Part shown: positions 1 to 8,458 of the stretch, one piece after another
How positions within the stretch are numbered: position 1 is the first letter of the stretch
Layout of the letters: each line of letters starts with the position of its first letter
Assembly (NCBI GenBank): GCA_964362365.1
Contig: CAYIEF010000010.1
Coordinates: 1 to 28,841, forward strand
Reading direction: 5' to 3'
Length of the DNA: 28,841 bases
DNA from: JACPIL01 sp964362365
Lineage (GTDB): Archaea; Nanobdellota; Nanobdellia; Woesearchaeales; GW2011-AR9
Made by a program: the position numbers and the translations under genes
The notes under the pieces: generated by a model
Databases searched by the model: none
The model's input: only the letters and a program-made list of their open reading frames with translations
Told to the model about the DNA's origin: nothing

Positions 1-3
1 AAA

Positions 4-25
4 TCCCTGCCCTTTAGGGCGGGGA
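4..25. mobile_element. Hairpin resembling an IS200/IS605-type element end
   Basis: A 9-bp stem (positions 4-12 with 17-25, one G-U pair) closes on the tetraloop TTTA. GC-rich hairpins of this form, with a CCCTTTAGGG core, are common near the right end of tnpB-carrying IS200/IS605-type elements, where they belong to the end recognised by TnpA or to the 3' part of the guide RNA. No transposase gene lies inside the window, so any element body would be to the left. The hairpin is seen; its assignment to a mobile element is inference. It could instead be the terminator of an unseen upstream gene. Confidence 0.35.
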
Positions 26-51
26 TAGCTGCTTTTCAGGATTTTCTTTAA

Positions 52-142
52 TTTTCGGTACAACCGAAAAGCAACTCTAAAGTTATTTCCTTATTAGGAA
101 ATCGCTTAAGCTTTGATAATCTAACGATTATTTAAGTGATTT
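52..142. other. Cluster of three hairpins upstream of the ubiB-like gene
   Basis: Three further inverted repeats follow the first hairpin. Positions 52-59 pair with 63-70 (8 bp, loop ACA). TTTCCT near 85-90 pairs with AGGAAA at 96-101 around the loop TATT. Positions 99-109 pair with 132-142 (11 bp, one G-U) and enclose an inner 6-bp stem, 116-121 with 126-131. The last structure ends just before the AGAGG ribosome-binding site at 151-155. They may be subterminal structures of a mobile element or a folded 5' leader of the next gene; the sequence does not decide between these. Confidence 0.45.
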
Positions 143-163
143 CTTATAAAAGAGGTTACAAAA

Positions 164-1813
164 TTGCTTCCAGTTAAAGATATTAAACGCCTGCAAGAAA
201 TAGTCACAGTTCTCTTTGAAGAAGGTCTTGGCTACTATGTGACAAAGACCAATCTACGCCTTCATCTTACCTGGCATAAGCGGATCAAGCCAACTTTTCC
301 CGTATCTAAACGACAGCGCCAGGCAGTTATGTTGCGGAGAGCTTTTGAACGGCTGGGGCCGACCTTTGTGAAATTCGGACAATTACTTTCGCTTCGTCCG
401 GATCTAGTGCCGAAAGAATATTCAGAAGAATTTGAAAAGCTGCAGGATCATGTTCCTCCCTTCTCGTATCAGAAGATAAAAAGCACCATCGAAACAGAGC
501 TGCAAAAACCATTGAGTAAGCTCTTCTTATCTTTTGACAAAAAGCCTTTGGCTTCTGCATCAATCGCTCAAGTCCATCGTGCCGTGCTTAAGTCAGGCAA
601 AAAAGTAGTGGTGAAAGTGCAGCGGCCGAATATCCGGGAGATAATCGATACTGATCTGGATATTCTTTTTCATCTCGCGCAGGTCTTGGAAAAGCACTTC
701 CTTACCATGAAAAATTATCATCCCACCGATATCGTGAAGGAATTTGCTTTTTGGACTAGGAAAGAATTAAATTTTGAGATAGAAGCGCATAATGCCGCGC
801 TGTTGCGGGAAAAATTAAAGGACAATAAGCAAGTGATTATTCCTAAAGTCTATCCTGCTTTATCTTCCAAGAAAGTTCTTACCATGGATTTTGTGAGCGG
901 GGTTAAGCTAAGCGATCTTTCAGCACTTGACAAATATCAGATCGATCGGAAAAAACTGGTGTTGAATTATGTTACTTCAATTCTCGAACAAGCGCTGCTG
1001 CATGGGTTATTCCATGCCGATCCGCATCCTGCTAATATCTTTGCCCAGAAAAACGGCAAATTGGCTTACATCGATTATGGCATCGTGGGCGAATTGAATC
1101 CCGGCGACCGGAAAAAAATCATTAGATTTATCACTTCCATCAATGAAAAAGATCCTGCCAAAAGCTTAGACATCATCGTCTCTTTAGCTCAAGATATCAG
1201 CAAGGCTGATCTTCCTGCATTTAAATCTGAGACGAGAACCATATTAGACCAAGTTTACAAGAGCTCTATCGAAGAAAAAAGCATAGGTAAGGCGCTGTAC
1301 GAGATAATCGGAAAAGGAGCCCAGTATGGTGTTATTTTTGATCCCAATCACGTCCTGATGGCTAAATCTCTGTTCCAAGCGGAAGGGTTGGCCATGCGTC
1401 TTTATCCAGAATTCAAGATCGCCGAAGGATTAGATGAATTCACTAAGAAATATTTGCAGGAATCTTACGCTCCAAAAAATGTGGTGGCCGCCGCTGCCCG
1501 GACCTTATGGAGCCAGAAGGAATTGCTGGAAGACTTGCCTGAACACATCTTTAAAATAATCAAAAAATTAGAAGAGCCTGAGCCTCCGACCCAGATAGAT
1601 CTTTCTCAGATCAAGGAGCTGGAACGGGAGATGGAACACGTCGGCAAAAGAAGAGTCTTAGGCATCATCATTGCTTCGCTGATACTTTCTTCCGCGATTC
1701 TTTTTTATTTGGAAGGAAGAACCGCCTTTTTAGGCATTCCCATCAGCGCGTACATGCTGGCGCTAGCGGTTCTGCTCGTAATTAATTTCATGTTCATTCA
1801 TAAGGAGGATTGA
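164..1813 (+). CDS. ABC1/UbiB-family atypical protein kinase, membrane-anchored
   Basis: The 549-residue protein has the full UbiB/ABC1 signature: KFGQ (residues 70-73), the Ala-rich loop ASIAQVH (about 132-138) in place of a glycine-rich loop, a candidate ATP-binding lysine in VVVKVQRP (about 151), the catalytic HADPHPAN (284-291) and the metal-binding IDYG (303-306). Two hydrophobic segments (about 497-516 and 522-544) form a C-terminal membrane hairpin. In bacteria and mitochondria the family supports quinone synthesis or lipid homeostasis; its role in archaea is unsettled, and no quinone gene is nearby. The start is TTG with AGAGG eight bases upstream. The phasin-like gene begins 4 nt after the stop, with its ribosome-binding site inside this gene, so the two form an operon. 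Confidence 0.9.
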   Translation: MLPVKDIKRLQEIVTVLFEEGLGYYVTKTNLRLHLTWHKRIKPTFPVSKRQRQAVMLRRAFERLGPTFVKFGQLLSLRPDLVPKEYSEEFEKLQDHVPPFSYQKIKSTIETELQKPLSKLFLSFDKKPLASASIAQVHRAVLKSGKKVVVKVQRPNIREIIDTDLDILFHLAQVLEKHFLTMKNYHPTDIVKEFAFWTRKELNFEIEAHNAALLREKLKDNKQVIIPKVYPALSSKKVLTMDFVSGVKLSDLSALDKYQIDRKKLVLNYVTSILEQALLHGLFHADPHPANIFAQKNGKLAYIDYGIVGELNPGDRKKIIRFITSINEKDPAKSLDIIVSLAQDISKADLPAFKSETRTILDQVYKSSIEEKSIGKALYEIIGKGAQYGVIFDPNHVLMAKSLFQAEGLAMRLYPEFKIAEGLDEFTKKYLQESYAPKNVVAAAARTLWSQKELLEDLPEHIFKIIKKLEEPEPPTQIDLSQIKELEREMEHVGKRRVLGIIIASLILSSAILFYLEGRTAFLGIPISAYMLALAVLLVINFMFIHKED

Positions 1814-1817
1814 TACC

Positions 1818-2156
1818 ATGGTTGAAAGAATAAAAAAAATTGTAGAGATCGGATACGGTCTAGGTTTGCTTAGTTTAGTGGAAGCAAAAAAAGTCGCATC
1901 CAAAGTAAAAAAGGAACTTCATCTCAGCGATGAAGAAAGCATGTCTCTTGCTCGCGAATTGATGGCCAATTCAAAGCAGGCCAGTAAAGAGATTCTTGGC
2001 ACCGCCAACCGCTATTTTGAATCGGCCTTGATGAAATCAGGCGTGGCCAGCAAAGGAGAATTGAAAGCGGCCAGGAAATTTTTGAAGAAGCGGGCAAGAA
2101 GAGTAAAAGACACTCTGAAAAAGAATCTTCAGGATTTGCAGAAGAGAAAGAAGTAG
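1818..2156 (+). CDS. Phasin-like helical protein downstream of the UbiB kinase
   Basis: This 112-residue protein is almost entirely predicted helix. It begins with a weakly amphipathic stretch (GYGLGLLSLVEAKKVASK), continues as a charged coiled coil, and ends in a Lys/Arg-rich tail. The architecture recalls PHA granule-associated (phasin-like) proteins, small helical proteins sometimes found near ABC1-kinase genes. AAGGAGG about 10 nt before the ATG is one of the strongest ribosome-binding sites in the window and lies within the end of the kinase gene, indicating translational coupling. No polyhydroxyalkanoate synthase is present, so a membrane- or lipid-surface adaptor for the kinase is as plausible as granule binding. 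The family link rests on overall pattern only. Confidence 0.55.
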   Translation: MVERIKKIVEIGYGLGLLSLVEAKKVASKVKKELHLSDEESMSLARELMANSKQASKEILGTANRYFESALMKSGVASKGELKAARKFLKKRARRVKDTLKKNLQDLQKRKK

Positions 2157-2244
2157 AAAAGGAAACGCCTGCGGACAGGAATCGGTGGAGAGAAAGAGAG
2201 GCTTGTGGTATGTAAAGTTCTCTCCCAAAAATAGATTATACTGA

Positions 2245-3081
2245 TTAATTTTTTTTAAAATTATCATAAATATGTATAAAGACTCCCCATAGTCCTATCT
2301 TAAGGAAATATCCAAAATTTATTAAAAATAAACCAAACTGGTCCACATATTCTGCTCTTGGCACGGAAGATGGAGTTAAAAGTAATCCATTTGCGTATTC
2401 TATGATAAAAATAATTAACCCAAATATTAGGAAATAAAATAGGTGTTGATTTTCCACTTTAATATATTTTTTAACGTGTTTGTACGAATAATATAGAAAT
2501 ATTCCTGTTAATGCAGATATTATAAATTGAATTTTAAGATAATCAGATAAATGAAAACCATTGTAATAAAGATTATTAACTGATGACAATAATTTTATAA
2601 TTATTGCTGTAACAGCTACAATAATTAATTCTTTAATTTTTAGTCTATGATAAAAAATGTAAGAAATTCCTATGCCTTCAAAAATACTGTAAATTATGAA
2701 ACTAAAAAAGTCTATAAATTCTGCGGAAGCAAAAATAAAAGGATAATCTGAAAAAGACATTAAATAATAAAGCTTAACAAAATAACCAATCACGGCTGCA
2801 ACCAGACTAACTTGAAAAAATGCTTTAAAAAAATCAAATTCTGAACATTTTGTTACGACTTTGTATATTAAAAAAGCTGCTAATATAATCAATGAGCTAA
2901 AGATTGATGAATAATTAACAAGATTATATCTACTAATCTCTACTATCTCCAGTAAATAATACCCTATTAAAAAAGGTATTAAAATTACTAAGCTGTTAAA
3001 TATCAATTCTTTTTTTCCAAACTTAAATAAGGATTTAACTAAATTAAGAATATCTTTCTTTGAAAGAGTAATAAATTTCAT
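2245..3081 (-). CDS. Polytopic membrane protein, unknown function
   Basis: The 278-residue protein has about seven or eight hydrophobic segments, the first near residues 30-50 (SLVILIPFLIGYYLL) and the last near the C-terminus, so it should be an integral membrane protein. I recognise no catalytic or transporter motif. The gene is clearly richer in A and T than the neighbouring kinase and aIF2-gamma genes, which may mark a later acquisition. The ATG lies about 26 nt after a minus-strand TATA-like TTTATATAG near 3104-3111, fitting a leaderless transcript. It is convergent with the phasin-like gene and divergent from aIF2-gamma. Confidence 0.7.
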   Translation of the reverse strand: MKFITLSKKDILNLVKSLFKFGKKELIFNSLVILIPFLIGYYLLEIVEISRYNLVNYSSIFSSLIILAAFLIYKVVTKCSEFDFFKAFFQVSLVAAVIGYFVKLYYLMSFSDYPFIFASAEFIDFFSFIIYSIFEGIGISYIFYHRLKIKELIIVAVTAIIIKLLSSVNNLYYNGFHLSDYLKIQFIISALTGIFLYYSYKHVKKYIKVENQHLFYFLIFGLIIFIIEYANGLLLTPSSVPRAEYVDQFGLFLINFGYFLKIGLWGVFIHIYDNFKKN

Positions 3082-3247
3082 GTTTTAGCTACCGGCTTTA
3101 ACTATATAAAATTACCTAAAACTTTAGCAAACAAAGAATAATCTTTTATGCTATGTAAATTCCTCCCCCCCGATTACTGTTTTGTCGCCACAAAATGTTT
3201 TTATATTTTCTAAAAGTGAACTTCATTCCCCCTGCTTTCCCTAAACT

Positions 3248-3257
3248 TTTATAAATA
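3248..3257 (+). promoter_or_regulatory. TATA box of the aIF2-gamma gene
   Basis: TTTATAAATA is centred about 26 nt before the ATG at 3278, the spacing expected between an archaeal TATA box and the transcription start. Transcription should therefore begin at or next to the start codon, giving a leaderless mRNA. This supports the long N-terminus chosen for the gene. Confidence 0.7.
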
Positions 3258-3277
3258 AACTGCTGTTCTAAGCTGTT

Positions 3278-4642
3278 ATGGCTCCTCGAAAAAAGACTAC
3301 TGCAGATGCAAGCGCAGCCCCTAGTGAGGAGACTAAGAAAGCCCCTAAAAATCCTAAGCCTAAAAAAGAAAAAAAAGAAGAGAAAAAAGAATCTCAACCT
3401 TTTCCTCCCGCAGAATCACGCTCAGAAACTATCCAACCAGAATTGAACATCGCTTTGGTAGGCCATGTCGATCATGGAAAGACTACTTTAACTGAACGGC
3501 TGAGCAGTAAATGGACTGATACTCACTCTGAAGAGTTGAAGCGGGGAATCACCATCCGCTTAGGCTATGCAGATTTTTCTATTTACCTTTGTGAACATTG
3601 TAATTATTATACCACCAAAAAGAAATGCCCTAAATGCAATAATGAAGTTTCCTTCCAGAGGAAAATTTCCTTAGTAGATGCTCCCGGGCACGAATCTCTG
3701 ATGGCTACCATGTTATCTGGCGCCGCTATTGTTGACGGCGCTTTGCTCTTAGTTGCGGCGAATGAAAAATGTCCTCAGCCGCAGACCAAGGAGCATTTGA
3801 TGGCTCTCCACATCAGCGGGATAAAAAATATCATCGTGGTGCAGAACAAGATCGATTTAGTTTCTTATGAAGAAGCTCTTGCCAACTATCAGGAAATAAA
3901 AGAATTTTTATCTTCTACCGAATACAAAGATGCTCCCATCATCCCCATCTCTGCCAGAGCTAACGTCAACATCGATATTTTGTTGAAAGCAATTCAGGAT
4001 CATATTCCTACTCCCAAACGAGATGTGGAAAAAGATCCAATCATGCTGGTAGCAAGATCTTTCGATATCAACAAACCAGGCGCAAGGCCGGAAAAATTAG
4101 TTGGCGGAGTGCTGGGAGGAACGGTCAAGCAAGGAAAATTCAAAGTAGGGGATGCTATTGAAATATCTCCTGGTTACATGGTGGAAGAGAAAAATAAAAA
4201 AGTTGCCAAACCGCTCAAATCAACTATCATCCAGATCTTTTCCGGCGGACAGCCGGTGCAAGAAATCCTGCCCGGCGGGAGCATGGCTCTTCGGACCACC
4301 TTAGATCCTTCAGTGGTGAAATCTGATTCCTTGACCGGCTCGGTAGTCGGTTTGCCTGGAAAAATTCCCGCAGTTCATTATCAGGTTAATCTGGAAACAT
4401 TCCTTCTCGAAAGAGTAGTCGGAACCAAAGAAGAGACTGAAGTAAAACCTCTCGCTAAAGGAGAAATCTTGATGCTGAACTGCAACTCTGCCGCTACTGT
4501 CGGCGTGGTAGTTGATCCTTCCAAAAAGAATACACTCTGCGCTCTGAAAAAACCTATCTGCGCCAATCCAGGGGACAGGATTACTATTTCTCGAAGAGTA
4601 GGGGATAGGTTTAGATTGATTGGTTATGGGATATTGAAGTAA
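3278..4642 (+). CDS. eif2g: Translation initiation factor aIF2 subunit gamma
   Basis: This GTPase brings initiator Met-tRNA to the small ribosomal subunit as part of aIF2. Visible motifs are G1 GHVDHGKT (62-69), the switch I region with GITIRLGYA, G3 DAPGH (135-139) and G4 NKID (191-194). A four-cysteine knuckle (C106, C109, C118, C121) is characteristic of the gamma subunit and absent from EF1A. The beta-barrel domains II and III follow. At 454 residues it exceeds the usual ~410 because of a roughly 55-residue N-terminal extension rich in Lys, Glu, Pro and Ala. No in-frame ATG occurs between residue 1 and the G domain, and the TATA spacing supports this start, so the extension is probably real. 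Confidence 0.96.
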   Translation: MAPRKKTTADASAAPSEETKKAPKNPKPKKEKKEEKKESQPFPPAESRSETIQPELNIALVGHVDHGKTTLTERLSSKWTDTHSEELKRGITIRLGYADFSIYLCEHCNYYTTKKKCPKCNNEVSFQRKISLVDAPGHESLMATMLSGAAIVDGALLLVAANEKCPQPQTKEHLMALHISGIKNIIVVQNKIDLVSYEEALANYQEIKEFLSSTEYKDAPIIPISARANVNIDILLKAIQDHIPTPKRDVEKDPIMLVARSFDINKPGARPEKLVGGVLGGTVKQGKFKVGDAIEISPGYMVEEKNKKVAKPLKSTIIQIFSGGQPVQEILPGGSMALRTTLDPSVVKSDSLTGSVVGLPGKIPAVHYQVNLETFLLERVVGTKEETEVKPLAKGEILMLNCNSAATVGVVVDPSKKNTLCALKKPICANPGDRITISRRVGDRFRLIGYGILK

Positions 4643-4663
4643 AATTTTATGATATCTTTTAAT

Positions 4664-4957
4664 CTAAAATTGTTGATAGATCAAATACCCTGCAAATGTT
4701 GCTGTTTCAATTACCAGCCCATTGTAAAAAAGAAGAACTGTATTTTGAGGTAAGCCGCGAAAAGAATATTTAGCAATTATTTCTTTCAATGATACTCCTC
4801 TTTTTTGGCTAATTTTTTCTGCGTATTCTCTGCGATATACTCTCATTCTTTCATCGTGTTTAAGTAAACCTACAATAGGGATAAAATCTTTTGCTCGTAA
4901 TTCCCAAGGTTCTTTAGATTTTTTTTCTTCGGTGTTCTTTATTTTTTGTTCTAACAT
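4664..4957 (-). CDS. Small membrane-anchored hypothetical protein
   Basis: I do not recognise the family. The protein has a charged N-terminal half (EQKIKNTEEKKSKEPWELR) and a basic middle, and ends in a hydrophobic segment (NTVLLFYNGLVIETATFAGYLIYQQF region) that could be a single C-terminal membrane anchor. I chose the ATG at 4957 (97 residues) because TTTATAAAG lies about 28 nt upstream, as in the leaderless genes here; a TTG at 4999 would add 14 residues and run through that box. A perfect inverted repeat, CCAAGT-ATTA-ACTTGG (4996-5011), lies just upstream of the TATA box and could be a regulator site. Confidence 0.6.
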   Translation of the reverse strand: MLEQKIKNTEEKKSKEPWELRAKDFIPIVGLLKHDERMRVYRREYAEKISQKRGVSLKEIIAKYSFRGLPQNTVLLFYNGLVIETATFAGYLIYQQF

Positions 4958-5056
4958 ATTTTTCTTTATTTCTTCCTTTTCTTTATAAAATGTTGCCAAG
5001 TATTAACTTGGAAGTAGTTAGGATTATTTTAATAAAAAGCTTTCATTCCAATAAAA

Positions 5057-5839
5057 ATGGTCAAACTCATAACCTACAACATCGAATATTGCGAAGGAAT
5101 GGAGGGTATCTGGTATCAATATCTTCAGCTTTGGAAAATATTCTTCCCGCCGAAAAATCTTGAGAGAAGGATGGTGGCAGCTCTTCATAAGCTTAATCCA
5201 GACATCTTAGCTCTGATAGAAGTTGACATTGGTTCTTTACGCAGCCGAGGGGAGGACGAAGTCCGTTTTTTAGAAGAAAAGCTAGGGCTTACTAATTTTG
5301 TTGAAAAAGTGAAATATCCGCTGAAAGGATGGCTAAAGCTGTTTCATCACCTTCCTATCCTTAACAAACAAGCTAACGCCTTAGTCTCTCGATTTCCTTT
5401 TACCAAAGTGCGTTATCATGTCTTTCATGAAGGAACAAAAAGGATGGTCATAGAAGCGACCGTAAAATGTCCAAATCCGGTCACCCTCTTAGCTGCGCAC
5501 CTTGCTTTAGGAAAAAAAGCCAGGGCAAGGCAGATCAAGGAATTGATTAATATTGTTAATAGGATAAAAAATCCGGTCATTCTTATGGGCGACTTTAATA
5601 CCTTTAACGGGGAGCAGGAAATTAAAGACTTACTGAAAAAAACTCATCTGAAGGATTTGATAAGTTTGGATAAAAAATCTATTCCGCTTACCGAACCAGC
5701 CTGGCATCCTACGCGGAGATTAGATTATATTCTTACTTCTCCTCAGGTAAAAGTAAAGAAATATTCAGTCTTGAAGTTCCACTTTTCCGACCATTTGCCG
5801 CTGATGATTGATTTTGATTTTAGGAAAGGAAAGAAGTAA
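5057..5839 (+). CDS. Endonuclease/exonuclease/phosphatase (EEP) family hydrolase
   Basis: The 260-residue protein has the EEP superfamily metal-dependent core in order: TYNIEY near the N-terminus, the acidic IEVD motif (about 54-57), GDFNTFNG (about 177-184), RRLDYILTS and the closing SDHLPL motif with the catalytic His. The family includes AP endonucleases, sphingomyelinases and other phosphodiesterases. This one is near the minimal length and has no signal peptide, so a cytoplasmic phosphodiesterase is likely; the substrate cannot be read from sequence. An A/T-rich TATA-like stretch about 25 nt before the ATG fits a leaderless monocistronic transcript. Confidence 0.85.
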   Translation: MVKLITYNIEYCEGMEGIWYQYLQLWKIFFPPKNLERRMVAALHKLNPDILALIEVDIGSLRSRGEDEVRFLEEKLGLTNFVEKVKYPLKGWLKLFHHLPILNKQANALVSRFPFTKVRYHVFHEGTKRMVIEATVKCPNPVTLLAAHLALGKKARARQIKELINIVNRIKNPVILMGDFNTFNGEQEIKDLLKKTHLKDLISLDKKSIPLTEPAWHPTRRLDYILTSPQVKVKKYSVLKFHFSDHLPLMIDFDFRKGKK

Positions 5840-5899
5840 TTTATTGATACTTCTCTTGTTCTCAGCAACACATATAAATTCCAAAATTATCCTTCATCC

Positions 5900-6310
5900 A
5901 TGAACAAAATTGCCCTTGCTGTATTGGTCGGCGGCTTTGGTGCGCAATTATTGAAATTGCTCATCTTTTTTTTCCGGCATAAATCGTTATCCTGGCATGA
6001 TTTGGTGGTAACTGGAGGCATGCCTTCATCCCACTCTGCCTTCGTAGTCTCTTTGGCGAGCATAATATATCTCGAAGAAGGATTATCTACGGCTTTTGTG
6101 ATCAGTTTAGTGTTGGCCTTTATTGTTTTGAGGGATGCTTTTGGGGTGCGCAGAACGGTAGGAATGGAAGGCAAACAGATTGAAAAGTTACTGAAGTTGC
6201 ATAAACTGAAGTCAAAATTCCATTATTCTATGGGGCATACCCCTCTGCAGGTGGCAGTTGGAGCCGGTCTAGGTTTAGCTTCTTCTTTACTGGTTTTTTT
6301 CCTTTTTTAG
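5900..6310 (+). CDS. DUF212 / divergent PAP2-family membrane protein
   Basis: The 136-residue protein matches the DUF212 (YuiD-like) family, described as related to acid phosphatase/vanadium haloperoxidase proteins. Conserved blocks are TGGMPSSHSAFVVSL (about 38-52), RDAFGVRRTVGMEGKQ (about 76-91) and MGHTPLQVAVGAGLG near the C-terminus. Three to four hydrophobic stretches place it in the membrane. The Ser-His and Arg blocks suggest a phosphate-ester active site, but no substrate is established. CATATAAATT about 25 nt upstream of the ATG indicates a leaderless start. Confidence 0.88.
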   Translation: MNKIALAVLVGGFGAQLLKLLIFFFRHKSLSWHDLVVTGGMPSSHSAFVVSLASIIYLEEGLSTAFVISLVLAFIVLRDAFGVRRTVGMEGKQIEKLLKLHKLKSKFHYSMGHTPLQVAVGAGLGLASSLLVFFLF

Positions 6311-6391
6311 CCTCTCTTTAATAAACTTAACGAAAGATTTATAACTAAAGGAGGCAAATATAACCCAGAAACACCCATAGAGCGTGACACC

Positions 6392-7318
6392 ATGATCCGA
6401 AAAGCCCTTAAAGAATGCCCTGAATGTGCAAGCAGAAATATTTTCAGGAATGTTGAAAAAGGGGAGACTATCTGCCGGGATTGTGGTCTGGTCATTGAAG
6501 ATCGTATGGTTGATTTCTCACAGGAATGGCGCAGTTTTGAAGATGACGGCGGTCAGGACAGCAAGCGAAGAACTGGAGCGCCTTCCAGCGCCACTCAATT
6601 TGACCAAGGTTTAGGTACCGAAGTAGGTACCACTGCCGATTTCTACAAATTAGGATCGGATCGGGAGCGAGACAGATTCTTCAGATTGAGGAAATGGAAC
6701 ATCCGTATCAGTACCGCTATTGAACGAAACTTAAAAGTTGCTTTAGCAGAATTAAAGAGAGTAAGTTCTTATCTAAGATTGCCTAAATCCGTGGAAGAAG
6801 AAGCAGCTAGGATTTATAGATCAGCTGTCCAAAAGGGTTTAGTGCGAGGAAGATCCATGGAATCTGTCGTAGCAGGAGCATTATACGCAGCCTGCCGGCG
6901 CCACGAAATTCCGCGAACCTTAGATGAAATGGGAGAAGCTTCTGGTATCGAGAAAAAAGAGATAGGAAGAACTTATCGTTTTGTAACCAGAGAATTGGAA
7001 ATCAGCATCCGGCCAAGTAATCCTGCTGATTACATCCCTCGTTTCGCTTCAGCTCTAAAATTAAGTCCGGAAACGCAGTCAAAAGCGGTAGAGATTCTTG
7101 AACAAGCTCGTGACATTGAATTGACTTCCGGAAGAGGACCGACCGGCATTGCCGCCGCAGCGTTGTATGTGGCATCGCTTATTCACGGCGAGAAAAGAAC
7201 ACAAAGAGAAGTAGCTGATGTTGCCGGAGTGACCGAAGTTACAATCAGAAATCGCTACAAAGAACTTATCAAGAAATTGAAGTTAAGTAAAGATGTAGAA
7301 AAGACTAAGAAGAAGTAA
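6392..7318 (+). CDS. tfb: Transcription initiation factor B (TFB)
   Basis: TFB recruits RNA polymerase to TBP-bound promoters. The 308-residue protein is of normal length. It has an N-terminal zinc ribbon (C9, C12, C28, C31), a linker/B-finger region with SSATQFDQGLGTE, and two cyclin repeats. The second carries the recognition-helix region REVADVAGVTEVTIRNRYKEL that contacts the BRE. The ATG gives an intact zinc ribbon. A TTTATAACT box near 6342-6350 predicts a short leader containing AAAGGAGG, so unlike most first genes here it may not be leaderless. It may be the general factor that reads the TATA promoters described elsewhere in this window. Confidence 0.97.
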   Translation: MIRKALKECPECASRNIFRNVEKGETICRDCGLVIEDRMVDFSQEWRSFEDDGGQDSKRRTGAPSSATQFDQGLGTEVGTTADFYKLGSDRERDRFFRLRKWNIRISTAIERNLKVALAELKRVSSYLRLPKSVEEEAARIYRSAVQKGLVRGRSMESVVAGALYAACRRHEIPRTLDEMGEASGIEKKEIGRTYRFVTRELEISIRPSNPADYIPRFASALKLSPETQSKAVEILEQARDIELTSGRGPTGIAAAALYVASLIHGEKRTQREVADVAGVTEVTIRNRYKELIKKLKLSKDVEKTKKK

Positions 7319-7456
7319 TTCAACTGTTGTATTTAATTTTATTTTTATTATAAGGATGATAGATGTTATGTTCCTCCTTTCATGGTCGATGATGTCAGCC
7401 GTTATCTTGCCATCAATTTACGGAAGCTTTATGAATAAAGCCATGAAAATCATATT

Positions 7457-8458
7457 ATGAAACCATTGCTCATTGCTCATGCGGAAGATCCCGACGGGAG
7501 GATAGCTGAGGCTTTGGCTATGCGTCATCTTTCTAACCAAGGCATCAAATCAGCAGACCGTATTCCGGTTCGCTATGATCGGATAGTTGAAGCTTTTCAA
7601 AAAGCTGCTTCTTTTGCTGAACATTACGATACTATTTACATCGCCGATATCGACTTAAATCCCCAACTGCAAAAAGCAGCAGGAGAAAATCTTTCTTTGT
7701 TGGAAAAAATAAGTCTGGGAAGAAACGTTTCCTGGTTTGATCACCATAGTGGAACATTAAAAAATAAAGAAAAGCTTACCCAAATAGGGATTCAACTCTA
7801 TTATGACAAACATCAATGCGCAGCCCTGCTTCTGCAAAGACATTTTTCTCTGAAAGATCCTTACTCTGTAAAATTAGCTAAAATTGCGCAGGCGCATGAC
7901 TATAAAAACACTTCTAGTGATCATGAAAATATCACCATTGGAAATGAATTAGAGAAAATTATCGCTCTTGCCAACGAAAAATTAAATTATGGCCTTTTAC
8001 TAGATTTGTCGCGAGATTTACAAACCGAAAATGTTTTTGATAAAAATTTTAAATTGCTTCCTCAATGGCAGCAGTATGCGGATGATTTTGATTCACGAGC
8101 ACCATCAGCCTACCAAGAGCTTGAAAACAGTGTTGAAGTGATTACTGCCGGCAATTATAAGGTTCTTTTTGGATACTGTCCGGCGTTGCTTTCTAAGCCA
8201 GGGGCTTTTCATCTACGGACGAAACATGAAGATAAAGCTGATGCGTTTGTCTGTTTATTTAAATCTCCGGCAAGAAACCATTTAGTTCTTAAAACGGATA
8301 AATCTCCATTCCCAGTAGCTTCTTTTGTGCTAAGTTTAGGCGGCGGAGGAAGAGGCAACGGCGGCGGTTTTTCTTTAGACTACGATATTACTCCAGAAAA
8401 TTATTCTCAGGTCAAAGAGACGCTTCTTTCTCAGATGGAAAAGTATAGTCAGAAGTAA
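7457..8458 (+). CDS. DHH-family phosphoesterase
   Basis: The 333-residue protein has the DHH-superfamily layout: an N-terminal Asp-rich motif HAEDPDGRIAE (8-18), the second acidic motif ADIDLNP (about 63-69), the signature FDHH (94-97), and AHDYKN further on. A C-terminal DHHA1-like domain carries the glycine-rich loop GGGGRGNGGGFSLD (about 294-307). Relatives include RecJ, nanoRNases and c-di-AMP phosphodiesterases; the compact single-module form suggests a cytoplasmic phosphodiesterase on short oligonucleotides or dinucleotides, which is inference. TTTATGAATA about 25 nt upstream fits a leaderless start. Its 3' end overlaps the convergent kinase gene by 10 nt. Confidence 0.85.
   Translation: MKPLLIAHAEDPDGRIAEALAMRHLSNQGIKSADRIPVRYDRIVEAFQKAASFAEHYDTIYIADIDLNPQLQKAAGENLSLLEKISLGRNVSWFDHHSGTLKNKEKLTQIGIQLYYDKHQCAALLLQRHFSLKDPYSVKLAKIAQAHDYKNTSSDHENITIGNELEKIIALANEKLNYGLLLDLSRDLQTENVFDKNFKLLPQWQQYADDFDSRAPSAYQELENSVEVITAGNYKVLFGYCPALLSKPGAFHLRTKHEDKADAFVCLFKSPARNHLVLKTDKSPFPVASFVLSLGGGGRGNGGGFSLDYDITPENYSQVKETLLSQMEKYSQK

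Noticed and set aside
1818..2156. Polyhydroxyalkanoate storage operon
   Set aside because: The phasin-like pattern is weak and there is no PHA synthase or related enzyme in the window.
2037..2267. Minus-strand 76-codon frame behind the phasin-like gene
   Set aside because: It is antisense to a well-supported coding region and has no promoter or recognisable protein features.
3082..3247. Possible RNA gene in the 196-nt gap before aIF2-gamma
   Set aside because: The gap is A/T-rich with only short weak stems; it is accounted for by the divergent promoters of the membrane protein and aIF2-gamma.
7319..7456. Two short frames between TFB and the DHH gene (ATG at 7368, 30 codons; ATG at 7382, 18 codons)
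   Set aside because: The first overlaps the DHH start by ATGA but is hydrophobic without family resemblance; the second is very short. Neither has a well-placed TATA box or ribosome-binding site. The region is explained by the DHH promoter.
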